A stretch of 64,000 nucleotides of DNA from Actinoplanes siamensis (GCF_016862395.1 NZ_BOMW01000006.1:124001-188000), one strand, 5' to 3'. Numbered from the stretch's first letter, positions 28,496-38,041 are shown. Numbers and translations: made by a program. Notes: generated by a model from the letters alone, not told the origin.

Positions 28496-29210
28496 CGGCC
28501 TCGCTCCGGTCGGTGAGCGTCCTCCAGGCGGCCGCGGCGGCACGCTGCTCGGCCTGCTTCTTGCTGCGACCGTCGGAGCCGCCGTACCGCACGCCGGCCA
28601 CCACCACCCAGGCGGTGAACGTCTTGGCGTGGTCGGGCCCGGAGTCCTCGATCACGTAGTCCGGCACGCCCAGCCCGAGCGCCGCGGTCAGCTCCTGCAG
28701 GCTGGTCTTCCAGTCCAGTGCGGCGCCCCGGCCGGCCGACTCGGCCATCAGCGGGTCGAACAGCCGGTGGATCACCTCGCCGGCCGTCTCCAGGCCGTGC
28801 TCCAGGTAGATCGCGCCGAGCAGGGCCTCCAGCGTGTCGGCCAGGATGCTCGCCTTGTCCCGGCCGCCGGTGGTCTCCTCGCCCTTGCCGAGCAGCAGGT
28901 GCGGGCCGAGGCCGCCGTCGCCCAGGCCGCGCGCCACGTCGGCGAGCGCGTGCATGTTCACCACGCTGGCCCGCAGCTTGGCGAGCTGTCCCTCGGGCAG
29001 GTCGGGGTGGTTGTGGAAGAGGGCCGACGTGATCACCACGCCGAGGACCGAGTCGCCGAGGAACTCCAGGCGCTCGTTGGTGGGCAGGCCGCCGTTCTCG
29101 TACGCGTACGACCGGTGGGTCAGCGCGCGTTCCAGCAGTTCCGGCGAGAACGGGACCCCGAAGGCCTCCTCGAGGGGCAGGGTGGGGGGACGGCGGCGCT
29201 TGTCATTCAT
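28473..29210 (-). CDS. rnc: Ribonuclease III
   Basis: 245 residues. The catalytic signature [10 protein letters not shown] occupies 45-54, and the second acidic helix [13 protein letters not shown] lies near 125. A double-stranded RNA-binding domain covers about 168-235 ([14 protein letters not shown] to [13 protein letters not shown]). It processes rRNA precursors and structured RNAs. The start overlaps the plsX stop by 8 bp. Confidence 0.97.
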   Translation of the reverse strand: MNDKRRRPPTLPLEEAFGVPFSPELLERALTHRSYAYENGGLPTNERLEFLGDSVLGVVITSALFHNHPDLPEGQLAKLRASVVNMHALADVARGLGDGGLGPHLLLGKGEETTGGRDKASILADTLEALLGAIYLEHGLETAGEVIHRLFDPLMAESAGRGAALDWKTSLQELTAALGLGVPDYVIEDSGPDHAKTFTAWVVVAGVRYGGSDGRSKKQAEQRAAAAAWRTLTDRSEADGDDKPE

Positions 29211-30138
29211 GCGATACCTCGTTGTACGACATCAATTCGGCGATGGCTGCGAGCGCGGCGCGGCGGTGCAGGCCGGCGGCGAAGCCGATGCCCCCGGCCA
29301 GGTCGGGGCCGGTGGCCGCGCCGTGGCAGACCACCACGATGCCGCGGACGCCCAGCAGGACGGCCGCCCGACTGTCGTCCGCTTGCTCGGCTCCGTGGGC
29401 GGCTTCGAGCGCCTTCAGGAGGACATTTCCGGTGAAGCCGTCGGTGACCACGACGTCGGCGGCCGTGCCCAGCACGACGTCGCTGCCCTCGACCAGGCCG
29501 GTGTAGCGCAGGGGCAGGGCCTCCAGCAGACGCGGCGCCGATCGGCGCAGCCGGTCGCCCTTGCCCGGTTCGGTGCCGATGGTGAGCAACCCGACCCGGG
29601 GGTCCGGGAGGTCGTGGACGACGGCGGCGTAGGCGGCGCCCAGCCGGGCGTGCATGGCCAGGGCCGGCTCGTCGGGGTCGACGGAGGAGCCGACGTCGAG
29701 CAGGACCAGGCGGCCGGCGGCGGTGGGCAGCACGGCGGCCAGCGGGGGACGGCGGACGCCGGGCCAGCGGCCCAGGGCGCGCGCGGCGGAGAGCACGGTC
29801 ACGGCGGTGTCGCCCGCGGAGACCAGGGCGTCGGCGAGGCCGGCGGCGACGGCTTCGGCGGCGCTGCCGCCGGGCACTGTGGTGATGCGGTGGTGCTCGG
29901 CCGGATCGAGGGCGTCGAGCACCGCGCCGGCGGCTTCAGCCGGGCCGACGAGTGTCAGGTGCAGGGACGGATCGTCCTGTACGGCACGCAGAGCGCCGTC
30001 AACCACGACGGCGGGAGCATGGTCCCCGCCGAGGAGGTCGACGGCGATCCGCGCGGTGCCCGGCTCCCTCAGGGGAGCCGGGGCACCGGTGGAACGCCAC
30101 TGCTCAGGAACGACCCGCCCGATGATCGGGCGCGTCAC
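29203..30138 (-). CDS. plsX: PlsX-like phosphate acyltransferase
   Basis: 311 residues. The [11 protein letters not shown] motif (32-42) and [14 protein letters not shown] are PlsX hallmarks, and [12 protein letters not shown] is the conserved C-terminal motif. PlsX makes acyl-phosphate from acyl-ACP for membrane lipid synthesis. At 311 residues with a 28-residue lead it is shorter than the roughly 330-350 residues of many PlsX proteins, with a compact C-terminus. It sits in the usual rpmF-plsX-rnc order. The start is not well fixed: the first 25 residues may be non-native. Confidence 0.88.
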   Translation of the reverse strand: MTRPIIGRVVPEQWRSTGAPAPLREPGTARIAVDLLGGDHAPAVVVDGALRAVQDDPSLHLTLVGPAEAAGAVLDALDPAEHHRITTVPGGSAAEAVAAGLADALVSAGDTAVTVLSAARALGRWPGVRRPPLAAVLPTAAGRLVLLDVGSSVDPDEPALAMHARLGAAYAAVVHDLPDPRVGLLTIGTEPGKGDRLRRSAPRLLEALPLRYTGLVEGSDVVLGTAADVVVTDGFTGNVLLKALEAAHGAEQADDSRAAVLLGVRGIVVVCHGAATGPDLAGGIGFAAGLHRRAALAAIAELMSYNEVSHE

Positions 30139-30147
30139 GCGGCGACG

Positions 30148-30321
30148 TCAGACCTCGAGGACCTGACGGCCGTTGTAGGTGCCGCAGACCGAGCAGGCGG
30201 CGTGCGGCAGCTTCGGCGACTTGCACTGGGGGCAGGCCACGGTCGAGACCGCTGTCGCCTTCCAGTTCGCCCGGCGCGAGCGGGTGTTGCTGCGCGACAT
30301 CTTGCGCTTGGGGACGGCCAC
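30148..30321 (-). CDS. rpmF: Ribosomal protein L32, zinc-binding form
   Basis: 57 residues from a GTG at 30321 with GGAG upstream. The start AVPKRKMSRSNTRSRR is diagnostic for L32. Cys30, 33, 43 and 46 form an intact zinc ribbon, so this is the C+ paralogue. It lies five bases after the yceD stop and nine before plsX. Confidence 0.96.
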   Translation of the reverse strand: MAVPKRKMSRSNTRSRRANWKATAVSTVACPQCKSPKLPHAACSVCGTYNGRQVLEV

Positions 30322-30326
30322 GGTCG

Positions 30327-30893
30327 TTACTCCTCGGGTGTTGTGAGATTGCGCAAAGCGGCCCAGCGGGGATCGGCGTCCTCGTGGCTGTGATCGGCCG
30401 GGAGGTCGTCGAAGTGCACCCCGCAGTCGGGGCACAGCCCTGGGCAGTCCGGCCGGCAGAGCGGGTTCGTCGGCAAGGTCAGCACCACCGCGTCCCGAAC
30501 CGCCGGCTCCAGGTCGATGAGGTCGCCCTGCATCCGGCCCACCTCGTCCTCGTCGGTGGTCTCCTCCGTGGTGCTGTCCTCGTAGGCGAACATCTCCGCG
30601 AGGGACACCTCGAAGGTGCTGTCGATCTCGTTGAGGCACCTGCCGCACTCGCCGTGAAGCGAGCCCCGCACGGTGCCGCTGACGTAGACCCCCTCGGAGA
30701 CCGACGTCATGCTCAGATCGAGCTCGAGGTCGGAACCCTCGGGGACCGAGATCAACTCCAGGCCGAGGTCGGCAGGCGCCGGCACCACCCGTTTCAGGGC
30801 ACGCGTCGCACCAGGCTGCCGGGGTAGCTTCGTCGTGTCGACGACCAGCGGCTGCCTGGGATCCAGGTGACTCTGCGGTGACTTGGGCATCAT
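30327..30893 (-). CDS. yceD: YceD/DUF177 family protein
   Basis: 188 residues. The HGECGRCLNEID motif near residue 82 and the CRPDCPGLCPDCG cluster near 147 define the family. YceD-type proteins are linked to 23S rRNA maturation in plants and bacteria and almost always precede rpmF, as here. An acidic stretch (DSTTEETTDEDE) separates the two halves. A second ATG directly follows the first. Confidence 0.92.
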   Translation of the reverse strand: MMPKSPQSHLDPRQPLVVDTTKLPRQPGATRALKRVVPAPADLGLELISVPEGSDLELDLSMTSVSEGVYVSGTVRGSLHGECGRCLNEIDSTFEVSLAEMFAYEDSTTEETTDEDEVGRMQGDLIDLEPAVRDAVVLTLPTNPLCRPDCPGLCPDCGVHFDDLPADHSHEDADPRWAALRNLTTPEE

Positions 30894-30967
30894 GTTCCTC
30901 AGCCATGGGTAGGCCGACCGAAAACATTACCTGAGCTTGCGGGACGTCGTCGAATCGGCCCCGATTG

Positions 30968-31465
30968 TCAGAAGGGCAGAGGACGCTCCGCGTCCTCACC
31001 CTGAAAGGTACCGATCTCGCGGAGCGCGTGCATCTTGTCCCGCCCCCGCTCGATCGACGCCAGCGCCCGGGTCAGGAACTGCTCGAAGTTGGCAAGCGCG
31101 GTGTCGACGTAGTCGTCGACCTCCTCCCGGAGCCGCTGGGCCTCGGTGCGGGCCTCGGCGATGATCCGGGCGCCCTCGTGCTCGGCCGAGACGGTGATCT
31201 CGTTCACCGAGACCAGGCGGGCGTGCTCGGCCTCGCCCTCGTTGACGATCCGGTCCGCCTCGCGCCGGCCGGCCTCCACGATCCGGTCCCGCTCGTCCAG
31301 CACCGCGGCCGCCTTGCGCAGCTCGGAGGGGAGCTCGGCGCGCAGCTCCTCCAGCCGCTCGATCATCTCGCCGCGGTCGAACATGAAGTTCGTCCGCGAC
31401 ATCGGCACGGCGCGCGCGTCCTGGACGAGCTCGATGAGCTCGTCGATACGGTCGAGCGGATCCAC
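30968..31465 (-). CDS. sepIVA: SepIVA-like DivIVA-domain coiled-coil protein
   Basis: 165 residues from a GTG. It starts DPLDRIDELIELVQDARAVP and continues as a long Glu/Arg/Ala-rich coiled coil, ending in a short GEDAERPLPF tail. Size, composition and position directly before yceD match mycobacterial SepIVA (Rv2927c), a septum- and pole-associated cell-envelope regulator. Symbol assigned by synteny and similarity, not by experiment. Confidence 0.78.
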   Translation of the reverse strand: MDPLDRIDELIELVQDARAVPMSRTNFMFDRGEMIERLEELRAELPSELRKAAAVLDERDRIVEAGRREADRIVNEGEAEHARLVSVNEITVSAEHEGARIIAEARTEAQRLREEVDDYVDTALANFEQFLTRALASIERGRDKMHALREIGTFQGEDAERPLPF

Positions 31466-31559
31466 CGGTGTCTCACTCCCGTCGTCGAACCGCCACCCAG
31501 CGTGGTGCGATCACGTTACTGTGCCGCCGCCCCGCCTCGTTCCGGCGCGCCGGACACTC

Positions 31560-32039
31560 CTAATTCTGCTTCAACCGGCTCACCAACCGGGCCAGCACCG
31601 GGTCGGGGAGGTACGCCGAGGCGTCGCCACCCCACTTGACCACGTCCTTGACCAGGCTGGACGACAGGAACGAGTAGAGCGGATTGGTCGGCATGAACAG
31701 CGTCTCCACACCGGAGAGCCCGATGTTCATCTGCGCCATCTGCAACTCGTAGTCGAAGTCGCTCACCGCGCGGATGCCCTTGACCACGACGTCCGCGCCC
31801 TGATCCCGGCAGAAGTCGACAAGGAGTCCATGGAAGGACATCACCCGGACATTCTTGTACGGGGCGGTCACCTCGGTCAGCATCTCGATGCGTTCGTCGA
31901 CGGTGAACAGTCCGGACTTGGACTGGTTGATCAGAACTCCGACGATCACCTCGTCGAACAGCCGGCTGGCCCGTCCGACGATGTCGAGGTGACCGTTCGT
32001 GACCGGATCGAAGGAACCGGGACACACCGCTCGTCTCAT
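31560..32039 (-). CDS. coaD: Phosphopantetheine adenylyltransferase
   Basis: 159 residues. MRRAVCPGSFDPVTNGHLDI contains the nucleotidyltransferase TNGH motif (14-17), and FLSSSLVKDV is the second substrate-binding motif. It catalyses the penultimate step of coenzyme A synthesis. The start at 32039 is preferred over one six codons upstream because the family begins here and it overlaps rsmD by 4 bp. Confidence 0.96.
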   Translation of the reverse strand: MRRAVCPGSFDPVTNGHLDIVGRASRLFDEVIVGVLINQSKSGLFTVDERIEMLTEVTAPYKNVRVMSFHGLLVDFCRDQGADVVVKGIRAVSDFDYELQMAQMNIGLSGVETLFMPTNPLYSFLSSSLVKDVVKWGGDASAYLPDPVLARLVSRLKQN

Positions 32040-32599
32040 GATCGGCGACCGTACCAAAGTGTGGTCTCGCCGTAACGCCGGGTGCGGTCCCCGGCGAGGC
32101 CGTCCACCCAGCTCACCGGACCCGTCCGGGTGGACCGCTCGAACACCACCACGGCGTCCGGGGCCAGCCAGCCGTTGGCCACCAGCCGTTGCTGCACGGT
32201 GTCCACCTCGTCGCCGCCCAGCGCATACGGCGGGTCGGCGAAGACCACGTCGTACGGTCCCCCGTCCGGGGGATCGGCGAGCACCTGCGACACCTTGCCG
32301 GTCACCAGCCGTGCCGCCGCGCCCACTTTGAGTGCCACCACGTTGTCCCGGACGACCCGGGCCGCCTTGGCGTCCGATTCGACCAGAAGGAGATGATCGG
32401 CACCGCGGGACAGCGCCTCCAGGCCGACCGCACCGGACCCGGCATAGAGGTCGGCGAACCGCGCACCGGACAGTTCGGTCATCGTTTCGAGGGAGCTGAA
32501 GAAAGCCTCCCGAACCCGGTCCGATGTGGGCCGGGTGTGCACACCGGACGGAACGGACAGACGCCGCCCACCATGTGCCCCGGCGATAATCCTCGTCAT
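32036..32599 (-). CDS. rsmD: 16S rRNA (guanine966-N2)-methyltransferase
   Basis: 187 residues. The N-terminus TRIIAGAHGGRRLSVP and RPTSDRVREAFFSSL are RsmD hallmarks; FADLYAGSGAVGLEALSRG is SAM motif I and VVFADPPY the catalytic motif IV. It methylates G966 of 16S rRNA. Forms an ATGA overlap with coaD. Confidence 0.95.
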   Translation of the reverse strand: MTRIIAGAHGGRRLSVPSGVHTRPTSDRVREAFFSSLETMTELSGARFADLYAGSGAVGLEALSRGADHLLLVESDAKAARVVRDNVVALKVGAAARLVTGKVSQVLADPPDGGPYDVVFADPPYALGGDEVDTVQQRLVANGWLAPDAVVVFERSTRTGPVSWVDGLAGDRTRRYGETTLWYGRRS

Positions 32600-32918
32600 C
32601 GCGTCCGACGCTACTTCACCACCCCATAAGGACTACCAGCGCGTAAACAATTCCCTCGTCACGGGCACTGCGCGCGACGGCACCGTCCCGTTGCAGTGAA
32701 AAAAGATCACGGATTGGTATCAAGACCCTTATGCGCCGCTGAGACGTTTCTTTGACCTTGAGAACTGGCTAGGGTCAGCGAGCGTTGCGGTCGTCCTTGA
32801 CGGACCGTCCGCAGGCGACGTGGGGAGGCGTCGACGCAGCGTCGCTCTTTGGCGGGCGACCAATGCCGCGCGGTCTTCTCACGCACTCTCTTCCTGACCC
32901 CCGTTCCCAGGAGTAGGC
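32600..32918. promoter_or_regulatory. Divergent intergenic region before the LAxTG pair
   Basis: No gene is apparent in these 319 bases. The central part is AT-rich (AAAAAAGATCACGGATTGG). A weak promoter candidate for the plus-strand wall protein is TTTCTT at 32,747-32,752 and TAGGGT at 32,770-32,775 with a 17-base spacer. The ribosome binding site AGGAG lies at 32,909-32,913. Confidence 0.35.
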
Positions 32919-33959
32919 GTGAAACTGTCCAAGTCCTCGTTCCGCCGGACCGGCACGGTTGTTGCCGGAGCCGCTGTCGGCCTCATCGGCGTGATGACCA
33001 CGGCCATGCCCGCCCTGGCGTGCCACCCGAACATCAAGCCGGCTAGCGCCTGCGTCAACAACGACGGCACCTGGGTCGTCGAGTGGACAGTCCAGGCCAG
33101 CGACAACGCCTTCGGTGACGGCAAGGTCGGGAAGGTCGAGTACAGCGCGACGACGACCAAGCCGTCCGACGCCGACAAGGCCCAGACGATCAGCTTCACC
33201 GGCATCGCGGAGGGCGACAAGCTGAGCCACTTCAGCAAGCTGCACGCGACGCAGACCGTCTCGAAGGAAACTGAGACCGCAACCCTCAAGATCACCGGCG
33301 AGTGGAAGCGCAACAACGGCAGCAACTTCATCGACGCCAAGAATCTCTCGACGAACAAGCCGACAGAGGTCTGCAAGGGCCAGCCGGAGCTGCCGAACCC
33401 GGGCGAGTCCACCCAGCCGAACCCGGCCGAGTCGACCAAGCCCAGCAACCCGGGCGAGTCCACCAAGCCGAACCCGGCCGAGTCGACCAAGCCGAGCAAC
33501 CCGGGCGAGTCCACCCAGCCCGTTCCCGGCACCAGCTCCTCCGCCTCGCAGGCTGCCCCGAGCAAGCCGGCCGAGGAAGTCGTCACCGAGCCGCAGCTGG
33601 TCTACGACAACACCTGTGACAACCTGACCGTCGGCGTCGTGGTTCCGGACGACAACAAGGAGTCCGTCACCGTCAAGTTCACCCCGAACAAGGGTGACGC
33701 GAAGACCGTCACCGCCAAGCCGGGCGAGACCAAGACCGTCGACTTCGACGCCGCCGCCGGCCTGGTCGTCACCGCCAGCGCCGAGGGCCAGGAAGACACC
33801 ACCATCGACTACGAGGCCCCGGCCGACTGCGACACCGGCGCCCTGGCCGTGACCGGCTCGAACTCCAGCACGATCGCCGGCGGCGCCGTCCTGGTCCTGC
33901 TGGTCGGTGCCGGCCTGTTCTTCATGGCCCGCCGCCGCAAGGTCCGCTTCACCGCCTGA
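32919..33959 (+). CDS. LAxTG-anchored cell-wall protein (first of tandem pair)
   Basis: 346 residues from a GTG with AGGAG before it. A signal peptide (1-35, ending PALA) leads into a mature domain of about 120 residues with two Cys. Residues 160-201 form two and a third copies of a 17-residue NPGEST/NPAEST Pro-Glu-Ser-Thr spacer. A second beta domain (about 225-305) follows, then the sorting signal LAVTG, a hydrophobic helix and ARRRKVRF. LAxTG is the class E sortase motif, so it should be covalently attached to peptidoglycan. The ligand is unknown. The C-terminal 100 residues resemble the next gene. Confidence 0.85.
   Translation: MKLSKSSFRRTGTVVAGAAVGLIGVMTTAMPALACHPNIKPASACVNNDGTWVVEWTVQASDNAFGDGKVGKVEYSATTTKPSDADKAQTISFTGIAEGDKLSHFSKLHATQTVSKETETATLKITGEWKRNNGSNFIDAKNLSTNKPTEVCKGQPELPNPGESTQPNPAESTKPSNPGESTKPNPAESTKPSNPGESTQPVPGTSSSASQAAPSKPAEEVVTEPQLVYDNTCDNLTVGVVVPDDNKESVTVKFTPNKGDAKTVTAKPGETKTVDFDAAAGLVVTASAEGQEDTTIDYEAPADCDTGALAVTGSNSSTIAGGAVLVLLVGAGLFFMARRRKVRFTA
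33396..33521 (+). repeat. In-frame 51-bp tandem repeat encoding the PEST-like spacer
   Basis: Units start at 33396, 33447 and 33498 (partial), each coding for NPGEST[KQ]PNPAESTKPS. The repeats are nearly identical at DNA level, so copy number could vary between strains and would change the reach of the wall protein without breaking the frame. Confidence 0.75.
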
Positions 33960-33984
33960 TAGCGGAGCGACAACTCTCGCACCG

Positions 33985-34016
33985 GGGGCGCGCCGACTTT
34001 GCGGTCGGCGCGCCCC
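33985..34016 (+). terminator. Terminator hairpin between the LAxTG genes
   Basis: A perfect 13 bp stem (GGGGCGCGCCGAC with GTCGGCGCGCCCC) has a six-base loop and is followed by CTCTCC. It is a GC-rich hairpin without a T-run, so termination may be partial, leaving some readthrough into the second gene. Confidence 0.7.
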
Positions 34017-34044
34017 TCTCCGTTCCCCCGCACCAGGAGTACGC

Positions 34045-35370
34045 ATGAAGTTCACCCCCCGCCTGCGCCAGGCCGCTGTCGTCGCGGCCGGCGCTCTCCT
34101 CAGCCTGGCGGCCTTCGCCGCCCCGGCGAACGCCACCAACGGCGGCAGCTGGCCGGGTGGCGACCAGGGCCCGTCCGGCAACCAGGACTGCACCCCGGCC
34201 GCCCAGGCCAAGTACGAGCACTCGTTCAACGGCCCGGCCGGCACCGCCTCCATCCGGCTGCTGAACGGCCCGCTCTGTGACGCCCAGTCGTTCGCGCTGG
34301 TCTCCTACACCGCGCCGTCGGCCCAGTTCCAGACCCCGCAGTACGTTCTGGACAGTTCGGTCAAGACCCTGCAGCCGGCCAAGAAGGGCGAGCTGACCGA
34401 GAGCAAGCTCGACTTCCGGGTCGAGGTGCCGGAGTGCTTCACCCAGGTCGACTTCGTCTTCGGTGACAAGATCATCAACCCGCTGACCGACAAGAGCGAC
34501 CGCTACGGCGACCGCAAGGTCGGCAGCCCCGGCGCCCCGGGCAAGCAGTCCAAGCCGGCCCAGGGCCAGCCGCAGAGCGCCTGGTATAACGGCGGCTCGG
34601 GCACCTGCAAGGCCGAGCCGGTCGTCGAGGCCCTGCCGGACTGCGAGGGCGCCGTCGCGCTCAAGCTGATCAACCGCAGCACGTTCAGCGAGTCGTTCGA
34701 GATCACCGCGGACGGCGGCTTCAGCAAGACCGTGACGCTGCAGGCCCGCCAGGAGCCGGCCACCGTCACCGTCCCGGCAGCGAACGCCAAGAACATCAAG
34801 GTCACCTCGCGGGGCAAGCAGCTCTACTCCGGCTCCTGGCAGAAGCCCGCCGACTGCCAGGTTCCCGAGGTCGGCAAGCCCGACGCGAAGTACGTCAGCG
34901 ACTGCGACGGGCTCACCTTCACCATCGTGAACCCGGAAAACGGCAAGGACGTCACCGCCGTCTTCACCCCGAACAAGGGCGACGCGCAGACCGTCACGGT
35001 CAAGCCGACCGAGACCAAGACCGTCCACTTCACCGCGGCGCAGGGCCTGACCGTCACCGTCACCGGTGACCTGGACGTGCTGAACGGCGAGGTCAAGTGG
35101 ACCAAGCCGGAGAACTGCACGGAGCAGCCCAACCCGGGCCAGTCCTCGCAGCCGAACCCGGGTCAGTCGTCGTCCTCGGCGTCGCCGTCCGCGTCGGCCG
35201 GCTCGGACACCCCGGGCGCGACCCCGACCACCACCGAGCCGGGCGGCGGCGGCCTCGCCCTGACCGGCTCGAACTCCAGCACGATCGCCGGTGGCGCGGT
35301 CGTCCTGCTGCTGGTCGGCGCCGGCCTGTTCTTCCTGGCCCGCCGCCGCAAGGTGAACTTCAAGGCCTGA
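34045..35370 (+). CDS. LAxTG-anchored cell-wall protein (second of tandem pair)
   Basis: 441 residues; AGGAG lies before the ATG at 34045. A signal peptide ends near residue 31 (ANA). The mature part has an N-terminal domain of about 160 residues with three Cys, then two related beta domains and a Gln/Pro/Ser spacer, then the sorting signal LALTG, a hydrophobic helix and ARRRKVNFKA. The stretch FTPNKGDAQTVTVKP is shared with the upstream protein (FTPNKGDAKTVTAKP), showing the two arose by partial duplication. Wall-anchored by class E sortase is inferred. Confidence 0.85.
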   Translation: MKFTPRLRQAAVVAAGALLSLAAFAAPANATNGGSWPGGDQGPSGNQDCTPAAQAKYEHSFNGPAGTASIRLLNGPLCDAQSFALVSYTAPSAQFQTPQYVLDSSVKTLQPAKKGELTESKLDFRVEVPECFTQVDFVFGDKIINPLTDKSDRYGDRKVGSPGAPGKQSKPAQGQPQSAWYNGGSGTCKAEPVVEALPDCEGAVALKLINRSTFSESFEITADGGFSKTVTLQARQEPATVTVPAANAKNIKVTSRGKQLYSGSWQKPADCQVPEVGKPDAKYVSDCDGLTFTIVNPENGKDVTAVFTPNKGDAQTVTVKPTETKTVHFTAAQGLTVTVTGDLDVLNGEVKWTKPENCTEQPNPGQSSQPNPGQSSSSASPSASAGSDTPGATPTTTEPGGGGLALTGSNSSTIAGGAVVLLLVGAGLFFLARRRKVNFKA

Positions 35371-35387
35371 CCCAGCACCCGCTGACA

Positions 35388-35420
35388 GAAGCGCGCCCGG
35401 TGGATCACCGGGCGCGCTTC
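35388..35420 (+). terminator. Terminator after the second LAxTG gene
   Basis: A perfect 15 bp stem (GAAGCGCGCCCGGTG with CACCGGGCGCGCTTC) encloses a three-base GAT loop. It starts 17 bases after the stop codon and should end the wall-protein transcript before the convergent DUF952 gene. Confidence 0.85.
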
Positions 35421-35528
35421 CGCGTATTCAGGACCGGGCGGACCACCCGGCAAACCGCGATTCGGGTGCGGCGACGTGGCGGGAGCCGGATCGAATCGGA
35501 CCTGTTCCCCTCCGAGCCGAACCAGGGG

Positions 35529-35861
35529 TTATCGCCAGGGTGGGAACGAGCCGTCCGGCAGGGGCTGGTACTCGTGGACTGCCATCACGGCGGAGACCGG
35601 CAGCGGCCCGTACACATGCGGGAATTGCCGGCCCGAAGGGTCCGGCGGGTCGCCGTCCTCCCAGACCACCGGGACCCCCGTCCTGGTCTCGTCGATCTCC
35701 AGGAGGACGAGGTCCGTGCGGCCGCGGAACAACAGATTCGCCGGGAGGTGTACGCCGTCCGGGTCGGAGCAGTGGATGTAGCCCTGCGTCGCCAGGCTGT
35801 CGGCGACGTAGGTGTCCGAGACCGACTCCCACACGGACCGTGGGCACAGATGCAGGATCAT
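35529..35861 (-). CDS. DUF952 family protein
   Basis: 110 residues. ATQGYIHCSDPDGVHLPANLLFRG and FPHVYGPLPVSAVMAVHEY (each a family motif, the first shortened here to its start) fit DUF952, a small alpha/beta fold with an ADP-ribosyltransferase-like core of unknown function. The ATG overlaps the recG stop by 4 bp, so it is the third gene of DAK-recG-DUF952. Confidence 0.85.
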   Translation of the reverse strand: MILHLCPRSVWESVSDTYVADSLATQGYIHCSDPDGVHLPANLLFRGRTDLVLLEIDETRTGVPVVWEDGDPPDPSGRQFPHVYGPLPVSAVMAVHEYQPLPDGSFPPWR

Positions 35862-38041
35862 CCCTTCTCCAGATACTCGGCGCGGTCCTCGTCGACCAGC
35901 GCGGCCACCGACGCGGCCAGCGCCGGGTGTGCGGTCAGGTCCGGGTCGTCGCCGACCACCTCGGCGGCCTCGACCCGGGCTTCCTTGATCAGTTTCTCGT
36001 CGCGGAGCAGGGAGAGCAGCCGCAGGTGGGAGTGTTTGCCGGACTGCGAGGCGCCCAGCACGTCGCCCTCCCGGCGCTGCTCCAGGTCGATCTCGGAGAG
36101 TTTGAAACCATCCGTGGTGGACGCGACGGCGTCGAGCCGCTCGCGGGCCGCCGAGCCCTCGACCGCCTCGGTGTGCAGCAGGCAGACGCCGGGGGCGGAT
36201 CCCCGGCCGACCCGGCCGCGCAGCTGGTGCAACTGGGAGACGCCGAAGCGGTCGGCGTCCATAATGATCATTACGGTGGAGTTCGGCACGTCGACGCCGA
36301 CCTCGATGACCGTGGTGGCGATCAGCACGTCGACGTCGCCGGCGGCGAAGGAGCGCATCACCGCGTCCTTCTCCTCGGGTGGCATCCGGCCGTGCAGCAT
36401 CTCGACGCGCAGGCCCTTGAGATAGTGGTCCCGCAGGGCCGGCAGCACCTCGGTGACGGCCAGCGGCGGGCGCCTGGCGGATTCGTTGTCCGCCGGCGGG
36501 GACGACTCCTCCTCCGGTCCCTCACCGATCCGGGGACACACCACGTACGCCTGATGGCCGGCGGCCACCTCCTCCCGCACCCGTTTCCAGGCGCGGTCCA
36601 GATAGGCCGGTTTCTCCAGCGCCGGCACCACGTGCGAGGCGATCGGCGAACGACCGCGCGGGAGCTGGGAGAGCACCGAGGTCTCCAGGTCGCCGTAGAC
36701 GGTCATGGCGACCGTGCGCGGGATCGGGGTCGCGGTCATCACCAGCACGTGCGGCGGGCGGGCCGCCTTGGCGCGCAGCGCGTCCCGTTGCTCCACGCCG
36801 AACCGGTGCTGCTCGTCGACCACCACCAGGCCGAGGTCGTGGAAGTCGACACCCTCGTACAACAAGGCGTGTGTGCCGACGACGATGCCGGCGGTCCCGT
36901 CCGCCACCTTGGCCAGCGCGGCACGCCGGGCCGCCGCGCCCAGCGAGCCGGTCACCAGGGTCAACTGCGTCCCGGACGGATCGCCGTCCAGCTCGCCGGC
37001 CCGCCCCAGGGCGCCCAGCTGCGCGCTGATCCCGCGGAAGTGCTGGGTGGCCAGCACCTCGGTGGGGGCGAGCAGCGCGGCCTGGCCGCCGGCGTCCACC
37101 ACCTGCAGCATCGCGCGCACCGAGACCAGCGTCTTGCCGGAACCCACCTCCCCCTGCAGCAGCCGGTGCATCGGGTGCGCCCGGCCCAGGTCGGCGGCGA
37201 TCTCCTCGCCGACCGAGCGCTGGCCCTCGGTCAGCTCGTAGGGCAGGCCGGAGTCGAACCGCGCCAGGATCCCGTCGTCCCGGCGGGGCCGGGCGGTGCC
37301 GGGCGCGGCGGCGGCGCGGGCCCGGCGCTGCGCCAGGGTGAGCTGCACGGCGAACGCCTCGTCCCACTTCAGCCGGTGTTTCGCCGAGTAGAGCGCGGCC
37401 TCCGAGCTGGGCCGGTGGATCTCGCGCAGCGCCGTGCCGATGCCGACCAGGTTCCGCTTCGCCCGGACCGCGGCGGGCATCGGGTCGGCCGGCGGCTCGA
37501 ACGTGTCCAGCAGGGTGCGCACGCACTTGGCGATCACCCAGGTCGGCACGGCCTGCGCGGCCGGGTAGACCGGGATCAGCGCGCCGGCGAACTCCTCGAT
37601 CTCCTCGGCCGCCTCGTCCTGTGTGGCGTCGGCCTTGAGCAGCTGGTAAGCCGGGCCGTTGAGCTGGCGCTTGCCGCGGAACTCGGTGACCTTGCCGGCG
37701 AACAGCCCCCAGCGACCCCGGGTCAACTCCCGCTCGCGCCACGCCTGGTTGAAGAACGTGCAGGTGAGCGTGGCCCCGGAGCCGTCGCCGATGGTCACCT
37801 CGAGCATGTTGCCCTTGCGCTGCCGCATCGGCTTGACACCGATCCCCTGCACCTGGGCCAGCACGGTGACCTGCTCACCGACCTCCAACCGGCGCAGATC
37901 CGTGTGCTCGCCGCGCTCGTCGTAGCGCCGCGGGAAGTGGTAGATCAGGTCGCCCGCGGTGTGCAGGTCGAGGTGTTCCGCGAGGGCCTTGGCGGTCTTC
38001 GCGCCGAGCACCTTGGTCAACGGGACGTCGGTCGTGGTCAT
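35858..38041 (-). CDS. recG: ATP-dependent DNA helicase RecG
   Basis: 727 residues from the ATG at 38041, which overlaps the DAK stop by 4 bp. An OB-fold wedge domain lies at about 50-150, then superfamily 2 helicase motifs: LLQGEVGSGKTLVS (I), VVVDEQHRFG (II), MTATPIPRT (III) and QLRGRVGRG (VI). RecG remodels stalled replication forks and Holliday junctions. An acidic, Pro-rich insertion (GPEEESSPPADNES) sits between motifs III and IV. Confidence 0.96.
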   Translation of the reverse strand: MTTTDVPLTKVLGAKTAKALAEHLDLHTAGDLIYHFPRRYDERGEHTDLRRLEVGEQVTVLAQVQGIGVKPMRQRKGNMLEVTIGDGSGATLTCTFFNQAWRERELTRGRWGLFAGKVTEFRGKRQLNGPAYQLLKADATQDEAAEEIEEFAGALIPVYPAAQAVPTWVIAKCVRTLLDTFEPPADPMPAAVRAKRNLVGIGTALREIHRPSSEAALYSAKHRLKWDEAFAVQLTLAQRRARAAAAPGTARPRRDDGILARFDSGLPYELTEGQRSVGEEIAADLGRAHPMHRLLQGEVGSGKTLVSVRAMLQVVDAGGQAALLAPTEVLATQHFRGISAQLGALGRAGELDGDPSGTQLTLVTGSLGAAARRAALAKVADGTAGIVVGTHALLYEGVDFHDLGLVVVDEQHRFGVEQRDALRAKAARPPHVLVMTATPIPRTVAMTVYGDLETSVLSQLPRGRSPIASHVVPALEKPAYLDRAWKRVREEVAAGHQAYVVCPRIGEGPEEESSPPADNESARRPPLAVTEVLPALRDHYLKGLRVEMLHGRMPPEEKDAVMRSFAAGDVDVLIATTVIEVGVDVPNSTVMIIMDADRFGVSQLHQLRGRVGRGSAPGVCLLHTEAVEGSAARERLDAVASTTDGFKLSEIDLEQRREGDVLGASQSGKHSHLRLLSLLRDEKLIKEARVEAAEVVGDDPDLTAHPALAASVAALVDEDRAEYLEKG

